15,572 nucleotides of DNA, from the NCBI GenBank assembly GCA_041594355.1, contig JBFHMM010000078.1, positions 1 through 15,572 of the forward strand, read 5' to 3'. Below the pieces are notes generated by a model. The model was not told where the DNA came from and ran no database searches. It worked only from the letters and a program-made list of their open reading frames with translations. Both the position numbers and the translations under genes were made by a program. Source of the DNA: JAIUZI01 sp041594355 (lineage in GTDB: Bacteria; Pseudomonadota; Alphaproteobacteria; Rhodobacterales; Rhodobacteraceae). Of the stretch, positions 1 to 5,495 are shown in pieces. The first letter of the stretch is position 1. Each line of letters opens with the position of its first letter.

Positions 1-687
1 CATCGAATGCCCATAAGTCCGCCGCTGTTTTCCACGAGTCGTCGGGTGAGTGCCCGTTTGCGCGGGGGCCAGAACGTAACACCCGGTTTCAATGGCCCGC
101 GCGCGGATGACCGGTTCCCAGTGCGCCGCACCGGTGATCGGCGAAAACGCCGCCGGGATCGTCAGAACCCGGGCGCCAGCCAGCGCCAAAGACTGATATA
201 GATGCGGGAACCTCAGATCGTAACACACCGACAGGCCCACCGGACCAAATGGGGTCTCGGCCAAAACGGCCCGATCTCCGGGACGGTACCCGGCTGATTC
301 GCGATATGTTTCCTCGGCAGTGACCTGCACGTCGAACATGTGGATCTTATCGTAACGTGCCACGATCTGACCCTGCGGCGAAATCAGAAAGGACCGATTG
401 GCAAACCTGCCGTCAGGATCATCGGATTTTAGCGCCAGAGAGCCTATCAGCACCCAGATCCCAAGTTCCTCTGCCTGCTGGCGCAGCGCGGCCAGTGTCG
501 GGTCATCGTGTTCGTGGCGCAGCACCTCTTGCTGCCGCGTGCGGCTACCCGAAACGCAATTCGTTACTTCTGGGGTCAGAACAAAGTGCGCACCCTCTGC
601 CGCCGCTTCGGCAACAAACCACTGTGTTTGCGACAGGTTATCCAGTGGATCGTCGCTCGAACACAGCTGGATCAGCGCGGTTTTCAT
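1..687 (-). CDS. Nit1-type carbon-nitrogen hydrolase, C-terminus outside window
   Basis: Nitrilase-superfamily amidohydrolase, read as 229 codons from ATG at 687 and still open at base 1, so roughly the last 45-50 residues are missing. The Glu-Lys-Cys triad is visible: E40 in TPEV, K114 in YDKIHMFDV and C155 in CYDLRFP. The stretches AHWEPVIRARAIE (about 189-201) and RRTYGHSM at the window edge are typical of the Nit1 branch. Known Nit1/YbeM enzymes hydrolyse deaminated glutathione, a side product of transaminases; assigning that substrate here is inference from motif similarity and the neighbouring glutaredoxin. The start ATG overlaps the glutaredoxin stop (ATGA), indicating translational coupling in a comF-glutaredoxin-amidase operon. 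Family is secure, exact substrate is not. Confidence 0.9.
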   Translation of the reverse strand, partial: MKTALIQLCSSDDPLDNLSQTQWFVAEAAAEGAHFVLTPEVTNCVSGSRTRQQEVLRHEHDDPTLAALRQQAEELGIWVLIGSLALKSDDPDGRFANRSFLISPQGQIVARYDKIHMFDVQVTAEETYRESAGYRPGDRAVLAETPFGPVGLSVCYDLRFPHLYQSLALAGARVLTIPAAFSPITGAAHWEPVIRARAIETGCYVLAPAQTGTHPTTRGKQRRTYGHSM

Positions 688-944
688 CCCGCAGACAGCA
701 ACGCGTCCAGCTTGCCGCCCTGTTCCAGTTCGAAAAGATCATCACAACCGCCCACATGGGTTTCACCGATGAAGATCTGCGGCACGGTTCGTCTCCCGTT
801 CGCGCGCTGGATCATTTCCGGCTTGCGGCCGGGGTCGGCCAGCACGTCGATTTCCGAATACGTTACGCCTTTTTTGTTCAGCAGCCGCTTGGCGGTATGG
901 CAAAATCCGCACAGCGGCGAGGTATAAATTTCTACTGGTTTCAT
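684..944 (-). CDS. grxC: Glutaredoxin 3 (class I, CGFC active site)
   Basis: An 86-residue monodomain glutaredoxin, the usual length for bacterial Grx3. It has the dithiol active site CGFC (C12, C15) after YTSPL, the cis-proline motif TVPQIFI and the GGCDDL glutathione-binding turn. It reduces disulfides and glutathione mixed disulfides in the cytoplasm using glutathione. CGFC replaces the textbook CPYC; the missing proline may shift the redox potential, but I recall this variant from related Rhodobacteraceae. An AGAGGA-type ribosome site lies about 8 bases before the ATG. It sits 36 bases downstream of comF on the same strand, and its TGA overlaps the amidase ATG, so the three genes look co-transcribed. 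Confidence 0.93.
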   Translation of the reverse strand: MKPVEIYTSPLCGFCHTAKRLLNKKGVTYSEIDVLADPGRKPEMIQRANGRRTVPQIFIGETHVGGCDDLFELEQGGKLDALLSAG

Positions 945-980
945 TCGCGCGTCCTCTGGTGTCGGGCCCTTTTCACGGAT

Positions 981-1739
981 TTAGGGCGTCTTTGCAACGC
1001 GTGCCAGAGTTAGAATGTTTATCTCCTTCGCAAATTTGGCCTGACAGGCCAATGCGCAGGCTGCCAGTGTTGCGCCTGTGGTCATCACATCATCTACTAT
1101 AAGGATCGGGCGCCCGGTCGCCCCTTGACATCGGGACGGATGGACTGAAATCGCCTCTTTCAGTATCTCGGTCCTCTGTTTCGGCGACTTCCCTTGCAGC
1201 GAATCGGTCCGCTGGTGACGGACCAGCAAATCGGGGCAATAGTCAAACCCACCCAGCTGCGCCAGCGCTTGTGCCAGCAAGGCGGACTGATTGTAGCGAC
1301 GCTTGACCAGGCGGCTCCAATGCAACGGGACCGGCACAATAAGTGTTTCAGAAGTCGTCAGCGGCTTGGCCGCCTGCAGCAACCAGCGGGCCGCCGGTCG
1401 GGCGATTTCACTCCGATCGCCGTGCTTCAGGCTCAGCACCATCCGCCGTGCCCTACCTTCGTATATCAACGCCGCCCGGCCTTGTGCCCAGGGTCGGGGT
1501 GTGGTCATGCATTCATCGCACTCCAGTTTTTCTCCGTCCGGTGCACCAATTAATGGCACCCCGCAGCTTTCACAGACGGTTCCACCAATAAATGGCGTTT
1601 CACGCCAGCAGGTGCCACACAAGCCAAAGTCACTTTCAACCATTTCGCCGCAACCAATGCAGCGCGGTGGATAAAGTAGCTCCACTGCTGTTTGTATCCC
1701 GGCCCGCAAGGCCCTAGTTTGCGCCCATGAAATCTGCAC
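981..1739 (-). CDS. comF: ComF family phosphoribosyltransferase-like competence protein
   Basis: ComF-family protein of about 252 residues from a GTG at 1739. The N-terminus carries paired zinc-ribbon cysteines (C27/C30, C41/C44, then C56/C59 and C74/C77), followed by a type I phosphoribosyltransferase-like domain with the PRPP loop ILIVDDVMTTGATL at about 212-225. ComF proteins take part in natural DNA uptake, probably handling incoming single-stranded DNA in the cytoplasm. The start is uncertain: GTG 1739 overlaps the divergent methyltransferase start by 13 bases, while TTG 1709 (242 residues, beginning LRAGIQTAVELLYPPRC) would just avoid overlap; neither has a convincing Shine-Dalgarno. 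An in-frame TTG at 1859 lies inside the methyltransferase gene and is unlikely. It heads the minus-strand operon with the glutaredoxin and amidase. Confidence 0.88.
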   Translation of the reverse strand: MQISWAQTRALRAGIQTAVELLYPPRCIGCGEMVESDFGLCGTCWRETPFIGGTVCESCGVPLIGAPDGEKLECDECMTTPRPWAQGRAALIYEGRARRMVLSLKHGDRSEIARPAARWLLQAAKPLTTSETLIVPVPLHWSRLVKRRYNQSALLAQALAQLGGFDYCPDLLVRHQRTDSLQGKSPKQRTEILKEAISVHPSRCQGATGRPILIVDDVMTTGATLAACALACQAKFAKEINILTLARVAKTP

Positions 1740-2557
1740 CTGACACCACGCCCACGTTGTTTGACCGCCCCGCTCTGGCGGCCCATCGCTGCCGTGTTCG
1801 CGACGATGCGTTATTTCTACATAACGCTGCAGTCGAAGAAGCTCAGGATCGTCTGGCAATGGTTAACAGAACGTTTACGTCGGCCGCCATTGTGACCCCT
1901 TTTGCCGATGTCTGGGCTAAAGCCATGCCAGAGGCCCGGCTGGTCGCCGACGATGACACGCTCGATCTGGACAAGGCAGCTCATGACCTTGTGATACACG
2001 CCATGTGCCTTCACTGGGCCAACGATCCGGTCGGACAGTTGATTCAGTGCCGCCATGCCCTCAAGGAAGACGGGCTGCTGATCGCCCTGCTGTTGGGAGG
2101 ACAGACGCTGCAGGAGTTGCGCGCCGTTCTGGGACAGGCCGAAATCGAAGAAACCGGTGGTTTGTCGCCGAGGATCGCCCCGATGGGTGAAATCCGCGAT
2201 CTGGGTGCACTGCTCCAGCGGGCGGGGCTAAACCTGCCGGTGGCCGACAGCCTGACGCTGACCGCTCAATATCGCGATCTGCGCCACCTGATGCACGATC
2301 TGCGGGCCATGGGCGAAACCAACGCGCTGACAGGTCGGCTGCGACGCCCCAGCCGAAAACCGATCTTCGACCGAGCAGAAACCTTGTACCGAGAACACTT
2401 TGGTAATCAGGACAACTGTATCCCAGCAAGCTTTGAAATCGTGGCCCTCACCGGGTGGGCCCCTGCCGACAGTCAGCCCAAACCCCTGCGCCCGGGCTCG
2501 GCGCAGACGCGGTTGGCAGATGCTCTGAAAACCACGGAAACAAATTTTCCCGATTGA
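1727..2557 (+). CDS. NDUFAF5/BioC-like methyltransferase-fold protein lacking SAM motif I
   Basis: A 276-residue protein with the NDUFAF5-like pattern: N-terminal LFDRPALAAHRCRVRDD (11-27), then AHDLVIHAMCLHWANDPVGQ (85-104), EDGLLIALLLGGQTLQELR (114-132), GGLSPRIAPMGEIRDLGALL (144-163), and DLRAMGETNAL (191-201). Mitochondrial NDUFAF5 hydroxylates an arginine of the complex I subunit NDUFS7 during assembly; BioC methylates malonyl-ACP. The glycine-rich SAM loop expected near residues 52-62 is replaced by SAAIVTPFADVWAKAMPEA, which has no GxG. Catalysis may therefore be altered or lost, although I believe relatives in this family share the feature. No biotin genes are nearby, which argues against BioC. 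Its ATG faces the comF start almost directly. hemH follows 57 bases downstream on the same strand. The family is fairly secure, the function is not. Confidence 0.82.
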   Translation: MKSAPDTTPTLFDRPALAAHRCRVRDDALFLHNAAVEEAQDRLAMVNRTFTSAAIVTPFADVWAKAMPEARLVADDDTLDLDKAAHDLVIHAMCLHWANDPVGQLIQCRHALKEDGLLIALLLGGQTLQELRAVLGQAEIEETGGLSPRIAPMGEIRDLGALLQRAGLNLPVADSLTLTAQYRDLRHLMHDLRAMGETNALTGRLRRPSRKPIFDRAETLYREHFGNQDNCIPASFEIVALTGWAPADSQPKPLRPGSAQTRLADALKTTETNFPD

Positions 2558-2614
2558 CCCGTGCGCGAAACCCGCTAACTCCGCCTTTCGACGCTCCCGA
2601 TCCAGGATCAAAAC

Positions 2615-3664
2615 ATGACCAAAGCCGCACGTCTCGTACACGCCCCCGAGGATCATCCCAATCTGCCGGCGCGCCGCGTTGGCGTTCTGGTTGCCAATTT
2701 GGGTACTCCGGATGGCTACGACTACTGGTCGATGCGTCGCTATCTGAATGAATTCCTGTCGGACAAACGGGTGATCGATTATCCCGCATGGAAATGGCAA
2801 CCCATTTTGCAGGGTATCATCCTGACAAAACGTCCGTTTTCCAGCGGTGCAGCCTATAAGTCGATCTGGAACAAAGACGCCGGCGAAAGCCCCCTTATGA
2901 CGATCACAAAAGCGCAGACCGAAAAACTCAAGGCAGCGCTACACGCACGTTATGGCGACAAAGTCATGGTCGATTTCTGCATGCGTTACGGGAACCCGTC
3001 GACGAAAAGCAAGGTCCAGGAAATGGTCACCGCCGGTTGCGACAAGGTTCTGTTCTTTCCGCTGTACCCACAATACGCCGGAGCGACGACCGCAACCGCC
3101 AACGACCAGTTCTTTCGCTCGCTCATGGATGAACCCTGGCAACCCGCGGCCCGAACCGTGCCCGCCTATTTTGATCACCCGACCTATATCGACGCCCTGG
3201 CCCAGTCGATCGAACGTGCCTATGCCGCGATGGATACCCGGCCAGACATTCTCGTGTGTTCCTACCACGGAATGCCACAGCGGTATCTGACACAAGGCGA
3301 TCCGTATCACTGCCAGTGCATCAAGACCACGCGCCTGCTGAAAGAACGTCTGGGTTGGGCCGACTTCGACATCACCTCGACGTTCCAGTCTCGCTTTGGC
3401 CCGGAGGAGTGGCTCAAGCCCTATACGGTCGAGGATGTGGCGCGGCTTGCCAAAGACGGCAAGACAAACATCGCCGTCTGTGCCCCGGCATTTTCCGCCG
3501 ATTGCATCGAAACGCTGGAAGAGATTAACGAAGAGATTCGCGAAAGCTTTGAAGAAGCGGGGGGAAAGACGTTTACCTATATCCCCTGTCTCAATGACGA
3601 TGACGCCCATATCGCCGCATTGGGCAGGGTCATTGAAGAGAATCTGTCAGGCTGGTTGAACTGA
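2615..3664 (+). CDS. hemH: Ferrochelatase
   Basis: A 349-residue ferrochelatase inserting Fe2+ into protoporphyrin IX, the last step of protohaem synthesis, at the inner membrane/cytoplasm. Visible family landmarks are VLVANLGTPDG (24-34), FFPLYPQYAGATTA (147-160), the metal-binding His H218 in SYHGMPQRY and the conserved Glu E299 in CIETLEEI. The start is supported by AGGA at 2604-2607, seven bases before the ATG. The protein has eight cysteines, including the close pair C233/C235 in DPYHCQC; some alphaproteobacterial ferrochelatases bind a [2Fe-2S] cluster, but whether these residues are ligands is inference. It follows the NDUFAF5-like gene on the same strand and is followed by a structured non-coding stretch and a strong terminator. 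Confidence 0.97.
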   Translation: MTKAARLVHAPEDHPNLPARRVGVLVANLGTPDGYDYWSMRRYLNEFLSDKRVIDYPAWKWQPILQGIILTKRPFSSGAAYKSIWNKDAGESPLMTITKAQTEKLKAALHARYGDKVMVDFCMRYGNPSTKSKVQEMVTAGCDKVLFFPLYPQYAGATTATANDQFFRSLMDEPWQPAARTVPAYFDHPTYIDALAQSIERAYAAMDTRPDILVCSYHGMPQRYLTQGDPYHCQCIKTTRLLKERLGWADFDITSTFQSRFGPEEWLKPYTVEDVARLAKDGKTNIAVCAPAFSADCIETLEEINEEIRESFEEAGGKTFTYIPCLNDDDAHIAALGRVIEENLSGWLN

Positions 3665-3669
3665 CGGCA

Positions 3670-3794
3670 ACAGCGACCGGTTGCAAGTCTAAAGCGCCCG
3701 GCCTTACACTTGATACACGAACACCCTGCCACGCCTTCGGCGTTATCGGGTTATTCGTGTCACGATATGATTCAGGTAAAATGCCGGTCGCTGT
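3670..3794. repeat. Nested inverted repeats downstream of hemH (possible structured RNA)
   Basis: Six bases after the hemH stop there is a three-tier inverted repeat. The outer arms are 11 of 11 complementary: ACAGCGACCGG at 3670-3680 and CCGGTCGCTGT at 3784-3794. Middle arms are ACACGAA at 3715-3721 and TTCGTGT at 3754-3760, with CCC 3724-3726 facing GGG 3748-3750. The innermost stem is ACGCC 3731-3735 with GGCGT 3739-3743 around a TTC loop. TTAC 3704-3707 can also pair with GTAA 3776-3779. No open reading frame accounts for it. It could be a hemH 3' UTR structure, a small RNA on either strand, or a remnant of a small mobile repeat; I see no target-site duplication. Confidence 0.6.
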
Positions 3795-3813
3795 AGTTCC
3801 CAAGCAGGAAGTG

Positions 3814-3844
3814 AAAAAGGCGGCAGGTTCGCCTGCCGCCTTTT
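3814..3844. terminator. Bidirectional Rho-independent terminator
   Basis: A-tract 3814-3818, a perfect 9-base-pair stem GGCGGCAGG (3819-3827) / CCTGCCGCC (3832-3840) with a TTCG loop, then TTTT 3841-3844. The flanking A and T tracts make it work in both directions: on the plus strand for hemH or the repeat element after it, on the minus strand for the small exported protein whose stop lies 23 bases away. Confidence 0.9.
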
Positions 3845-3866
3845 CCGATGTATAGTCGCGTGCAGT

Positions 3867-4049
3867 TTAGTTGCTTGCAACAGCCGCGCCAACCAGAACC
3901 AGCAGCACCAGCGGCAGAACCCAGCCGCTCGACGAGCCACCGGTTTCTTCGATGATGACCGGCGGCTCAACAACCGGCTCAGCCAGGTTGCCTGCGGATG
4001 CGGTCGATGCGGCGCCAGCCAGGGCAGCGGCGAGAACGAGTTTCTTCAT
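3867..4049 (-). CDS. Small exported protein with C-terminal membrane segment
   Basis: A 60-residue protein of unknown function. Residues 1-19 form a typical Sec signal peptide (MKKLVLAAALAGAASTASA, AxA cleavage site), leaving about 41 residues. The mature part begins with an acidic, proline/valine-rich stretch (NLAEPVVEPPVIIEE), then a Gly/Ser hinge (TGGSSSG), then one hydrophobic helix WVLPLVLLVLVGAAVA and the C-terminal SN. The start is supported by a perfect GGAGG at 4059-4055, five bases before the ATG, and the gene ends at a strong terminator, so it is a genuine free-standing gene. Such layout suggests a small inner-membrane protein with its acidic segment in the periplasm. I recall similar short proteins beside hemH in Rhodobacteraceae but no assigned role. 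Confidence 0.85.
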   Translation of the reverse strand: MKKLVLAAALAGAASTASAGNLAEPVVEPPVIIEETGGSSSGWVLPLVLLVLVGAAVASN

Positions 4050-4054
4050 ATTAA

Positions 4055-4094
4055 CCTCCAGAATTTGCGCGGCTCACACAAAGAAAAACCGCGC
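4055..4094 (-). promoter_or_regulatory. Leader of the small exported protein: strong RBS and upstream stem
   Basis: GGAGG (4059-4055 on the minus strand) is an ideal ribosome site. Immediately upstream in the leader, 4067-4072 (GCGCGG on the plus strand) and 4089-4094 (CCGCGC) are perfectly complementary with a 16-base loop, a possible 5' UTR stem. No convincing -35/-10 pair was found further upstream in the 4095-4189 gap. Confidence 0.55.
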
Positions 4095-4165
4095 ACCCAA
4101 GTCTTACCTCGTGACTTTTTCTAACCAGCAAAGCGGATTGAATGCAAACGCTTGTTGCTGAACCA

Positions 4166-4179
4166 CCCCTTTGGAGGGG
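4166..4179 (-). terminator. Weak stem after the first L,D-transpeptidase
   Basis: CCCCT (4166-4170) and AGGGG (4175-4179) form a 5-base-pair stem with a 4-base loop just downstream of the transpeptidase stop at 4190. There is no T-tract after it on the minus strand, so it is at best a weak or Rho-assisted end, and read-through into the small exported protein is possible. Confidence 0.3.
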
Positions 4180-4189
4180 CAAAATGTCG

Positions 4190-4798
4190 TCAAATTAGCA
4201 ACACTTGCGTGCCAACTTTGGCGTAGCTGTACAGCTCTGCGATGTGCTCATTGTACAGTCCAATACATCCATTCGATGAACGGCGCCCGATCTTGCGCGT
4301 GTCGTGGGTTCCGTGGATCCGGTAGTACTTCCAACTCAGGTATAACGCGTGGGTACCCAGTGGATTGTCCGGTCCCGGCGGAATATAGGACGGCCATTCT
4401 GGGTTGCGCTTCTTCATGGACGGGGTTGGCGCCCAGCTGGGGCCTTCAACCTTGCGGATCACACTGGTTCGACCGCGCCTGGTCATTTCATCCGTCAGCG
4501 GAACGCTGGATGGAAACAACTTGTAGACAGATTGGTCATCCGACCAGAAATGCAGCGACCGACTGACCGTATCGACCAAGATCGCCCCGTTGCGGGTGTT
4601 ACTGAAATAGGGTTGCCAGCTGATTCCACGGAAGCTTGAGATGTTTCGCGCCACCGGCGGTTCTGGTTCTGGCGGTGGTCGCAGCGGATCATAGGCCTGT
4701 TCTTCATCTTCAACAGCCAGCGCCGGCGCTCCGATCAGGGCGGCGGTACCAGCCAGAAAACGGCGGCGAGTCGGTGTGCGGAACGGTTTGTCGGTCAT
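4190..4798 (-). CDS. Tat-exported L,D-transpeptidase (YkuD domain)
   Basis: A 202-residue YkuD-family L,D-transpeptidase, expected to form 3-3 peptidoglycan cross-links or attach proteins to peptidoglycan in the periplasm. The N-terminus is a twin-arginine signal (TRRRFLAGTAAL, 10-21), with cleavage probably after APALA near residue 28. A proline-rich linker (PPPEPEPP, 41-48) precedes the catalytic domain, with H162 in RIHGT and the nucleophile C178 in SSNGCIGL. The Arg that usually follows the catalytic Cys (GCIR) is Gly here. The start is fixed by the Tat motif, although no good Shine-Dalgarno lies directly before ATG 4798; AGGAG is about 21 bases upstream. A good promoter lies at 4837-4865. 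It is divergent from the CAP-domain lipoprotein gene. Confidence 0.92.
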   Translation of the reverse strand: MTDKPFRTPTRRRFLAGTAALIGAPALAVEDEEQAYDPLRPPPEPEPPVARNISSFRGISWQPYFSNTRNGAILVDTVSRSLHFWSDDQSVYKLFPSSVPLTDEMTRRGRTSVIRKVEGPSWAPTPSMKKRNPEWPSYIPPGPDNPLGTHALYLSWKYYRIHGTHDTRKIGRRSSNGCIGLYNEHIAELYSYAKVGTQVLLI

Positions 4799-4821
4799 CG
4801 CTAATACTCTGGCTCATTGCT

Positions 4822-4865
4822 CCTGCATTGGCAGGCATAATATGTCTGGAAAGCCGCAGTCGCAA
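4822..4865 (-). promoter_or_regulatory. Promoter of the Tat L,D-transpeptidase, with start-site hairpin
   Basis: On the minus strand TTGCGA (4865-4860), a 17-base spacer and TATTAT (4842-4837) form a sigma70-like promoter (4/6 and 5/6 matches). Transcription would begin near 4830, inside or next to a small hairpin CCTGC (4822-4826) / GCAGG (4831-4835), so the mRNA would have a leader of about 30 bases. Confidence 0.65.
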
Positions 4866-4889
4866 ATCAAAGGCCCTTGTGTCGTTCGA

Positions 4890-4912
4890 TTGACGTGTTT
4901 GTGCATTTGCAC
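4890..4912 (+). promoter_or_regulatory. Possible promoter/operator region of the CAP lipoprotein gene
   Basis: TTGACG at 4890-4895 is a good -35 match on the plus strand, but no TATAAT-like box lies 16-18 bases further. Directly after it is a small perfect dyad GTGCA-TT-TGCAC (4901-4912). Together they could be a regulated promoter for the gene at 4965; the missing -10 keeps confidence low. Confidence 0.3.
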
Positions 4913-4964
4913 CCAGGCTGTCCGCACGGTATCTGCAAAGACGTCCAATGAAACCGGGTGGAAC

Positions 4965-5471
4965 ATGACGCGTATTTTTTTCCTGTTGCTCAGCGGTTTG
5001 TTTCTGCTGTCCGCTTGTGGCGCTTCTTACGAATCGACGGGATCCTCGAGCGGCCTCTCGCAGAAAGTGTATCGTATCAGGGGGGATGCCTCGAAACTGC
5101 AGTACCGAATGCTTGATTCGGTCAACGCCTTGCGCTCGGCATCGGGACTGAACGAAGTGTCGCTAAACTCTCAGCTCAACTCGGCCGCTGCCACTCATTC
5201 GCGCGACATGTCCATTCAGAATCGACCCTGGCACTTTGGCTCTGACGGGTCGTCTCCACTGGATCGGGTGCGTCGAGCGGGATATCCCGGACCCATGGTC
5301 GGCGAAAATATCTCCGAATCGTATGAGACCGAGCTGGAAACCCTAGCCGCATGGATGGACCAGCCCGGAACCCGCGCCGTGATCATGGACAATCGCGCCG
5401 TGAATATGGGGTTCTCCTGGTTCCAGGAAAACAACGGCAAGATCTGGTGGACTCTGGTAATGGGCGGCTGA
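4965..5471 (+). CDS. CAP-domain (SCP/YkwD-type) lipoprotein
   Basis: A 168-residue lipoprotein: signal peptide with lipobox LSAC (cysteine C18) and a CAP/YkwD domain from about residue 45. CAP landmarks are LDSVNALRSASGL (50-62), ATHSRDM (76-82), WHFG with H90, GENI with E114, the AAW helix ending at W130 and NMGF (147-150). The second cavity histidine found in many CAP proteins is not seen near the C-terminus. Bacterial CAP proteins are secreted or envelope-bound with poorly known roles. The start is ATG 4965, chosen because it gives the signal peptide; the same frame is open further upstream but lacks sense. It lies between two L,D-transpeptidase genes on the opposite strand, which suggests a cell-wall context. 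Its stop codon sits in a hairpin loop. Confidence 0.9.
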   Translation: MTRIFFLLLSGLFLLSACGASYESTGSSSGLSQKVYRIRGDASKLQYRMLDSVNALRSASGLNEVSLNSQLNSAAATHSRDMSIQNRPWHFGSDGSSPLDRVRRAGYPGPMVGENISESYETELETLAAWMDQPGTRAVIMDNRAVNMGFSWFQENNGKIWWTLVMGG

Positions 5472-5481
5472 CCCGCCCATT
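5459..5481. terminator. Hairpin across the CAP gene stop codon, between convergent genes
   Basis: AATGGGCGG (5459-5467) and CCGCCCATT (5473-5481) form a perfect 9-base-pair stem. The 5-base loop CTGAC contains the TGA stop (5469-5471) of the CAP gene. There is no T-tract on either side. It lies between the convergent CAP and second transpeptidase genes and probably protects or ends both transcripts. Confidence 0.6.
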
Positions 5482-5495
5482 GCAGACCCCGAGTT

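Noticed and set aside
357..1013. Long plus-strand frame opposite the amidase and glutaredoxin
   Set aside because: It is the antisense shadow of two well-supported minus-strand genes; its translation is low-complexity Arg/Ser-rich with no recognisable motif.
1737..1859. TTG 1859 as the comF start
   Set aside because: It would place 40 residues without homology inside the divergent methyltransferase gene; the ComF pattern only begins near the zinc-ribbon cysteines.
2939..3610. 223-codon minus-strand frame
   Set aside because: Antisense to ferrochelatase, no recognisable domain.
3731..3743. Small stem ACGCC/GGCGT as a separate hemH terminator
   Set aside because: Only 5 base pairs and no T-tract follows; it is better explained as the tip of the nested structure.
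3670..3794. Interpretation of the nested repeats as a complete MITE
   Set aside because: The outer arms could be terminal repeats, but flanking bases show no target-site duplication and there is only one copy in the window.
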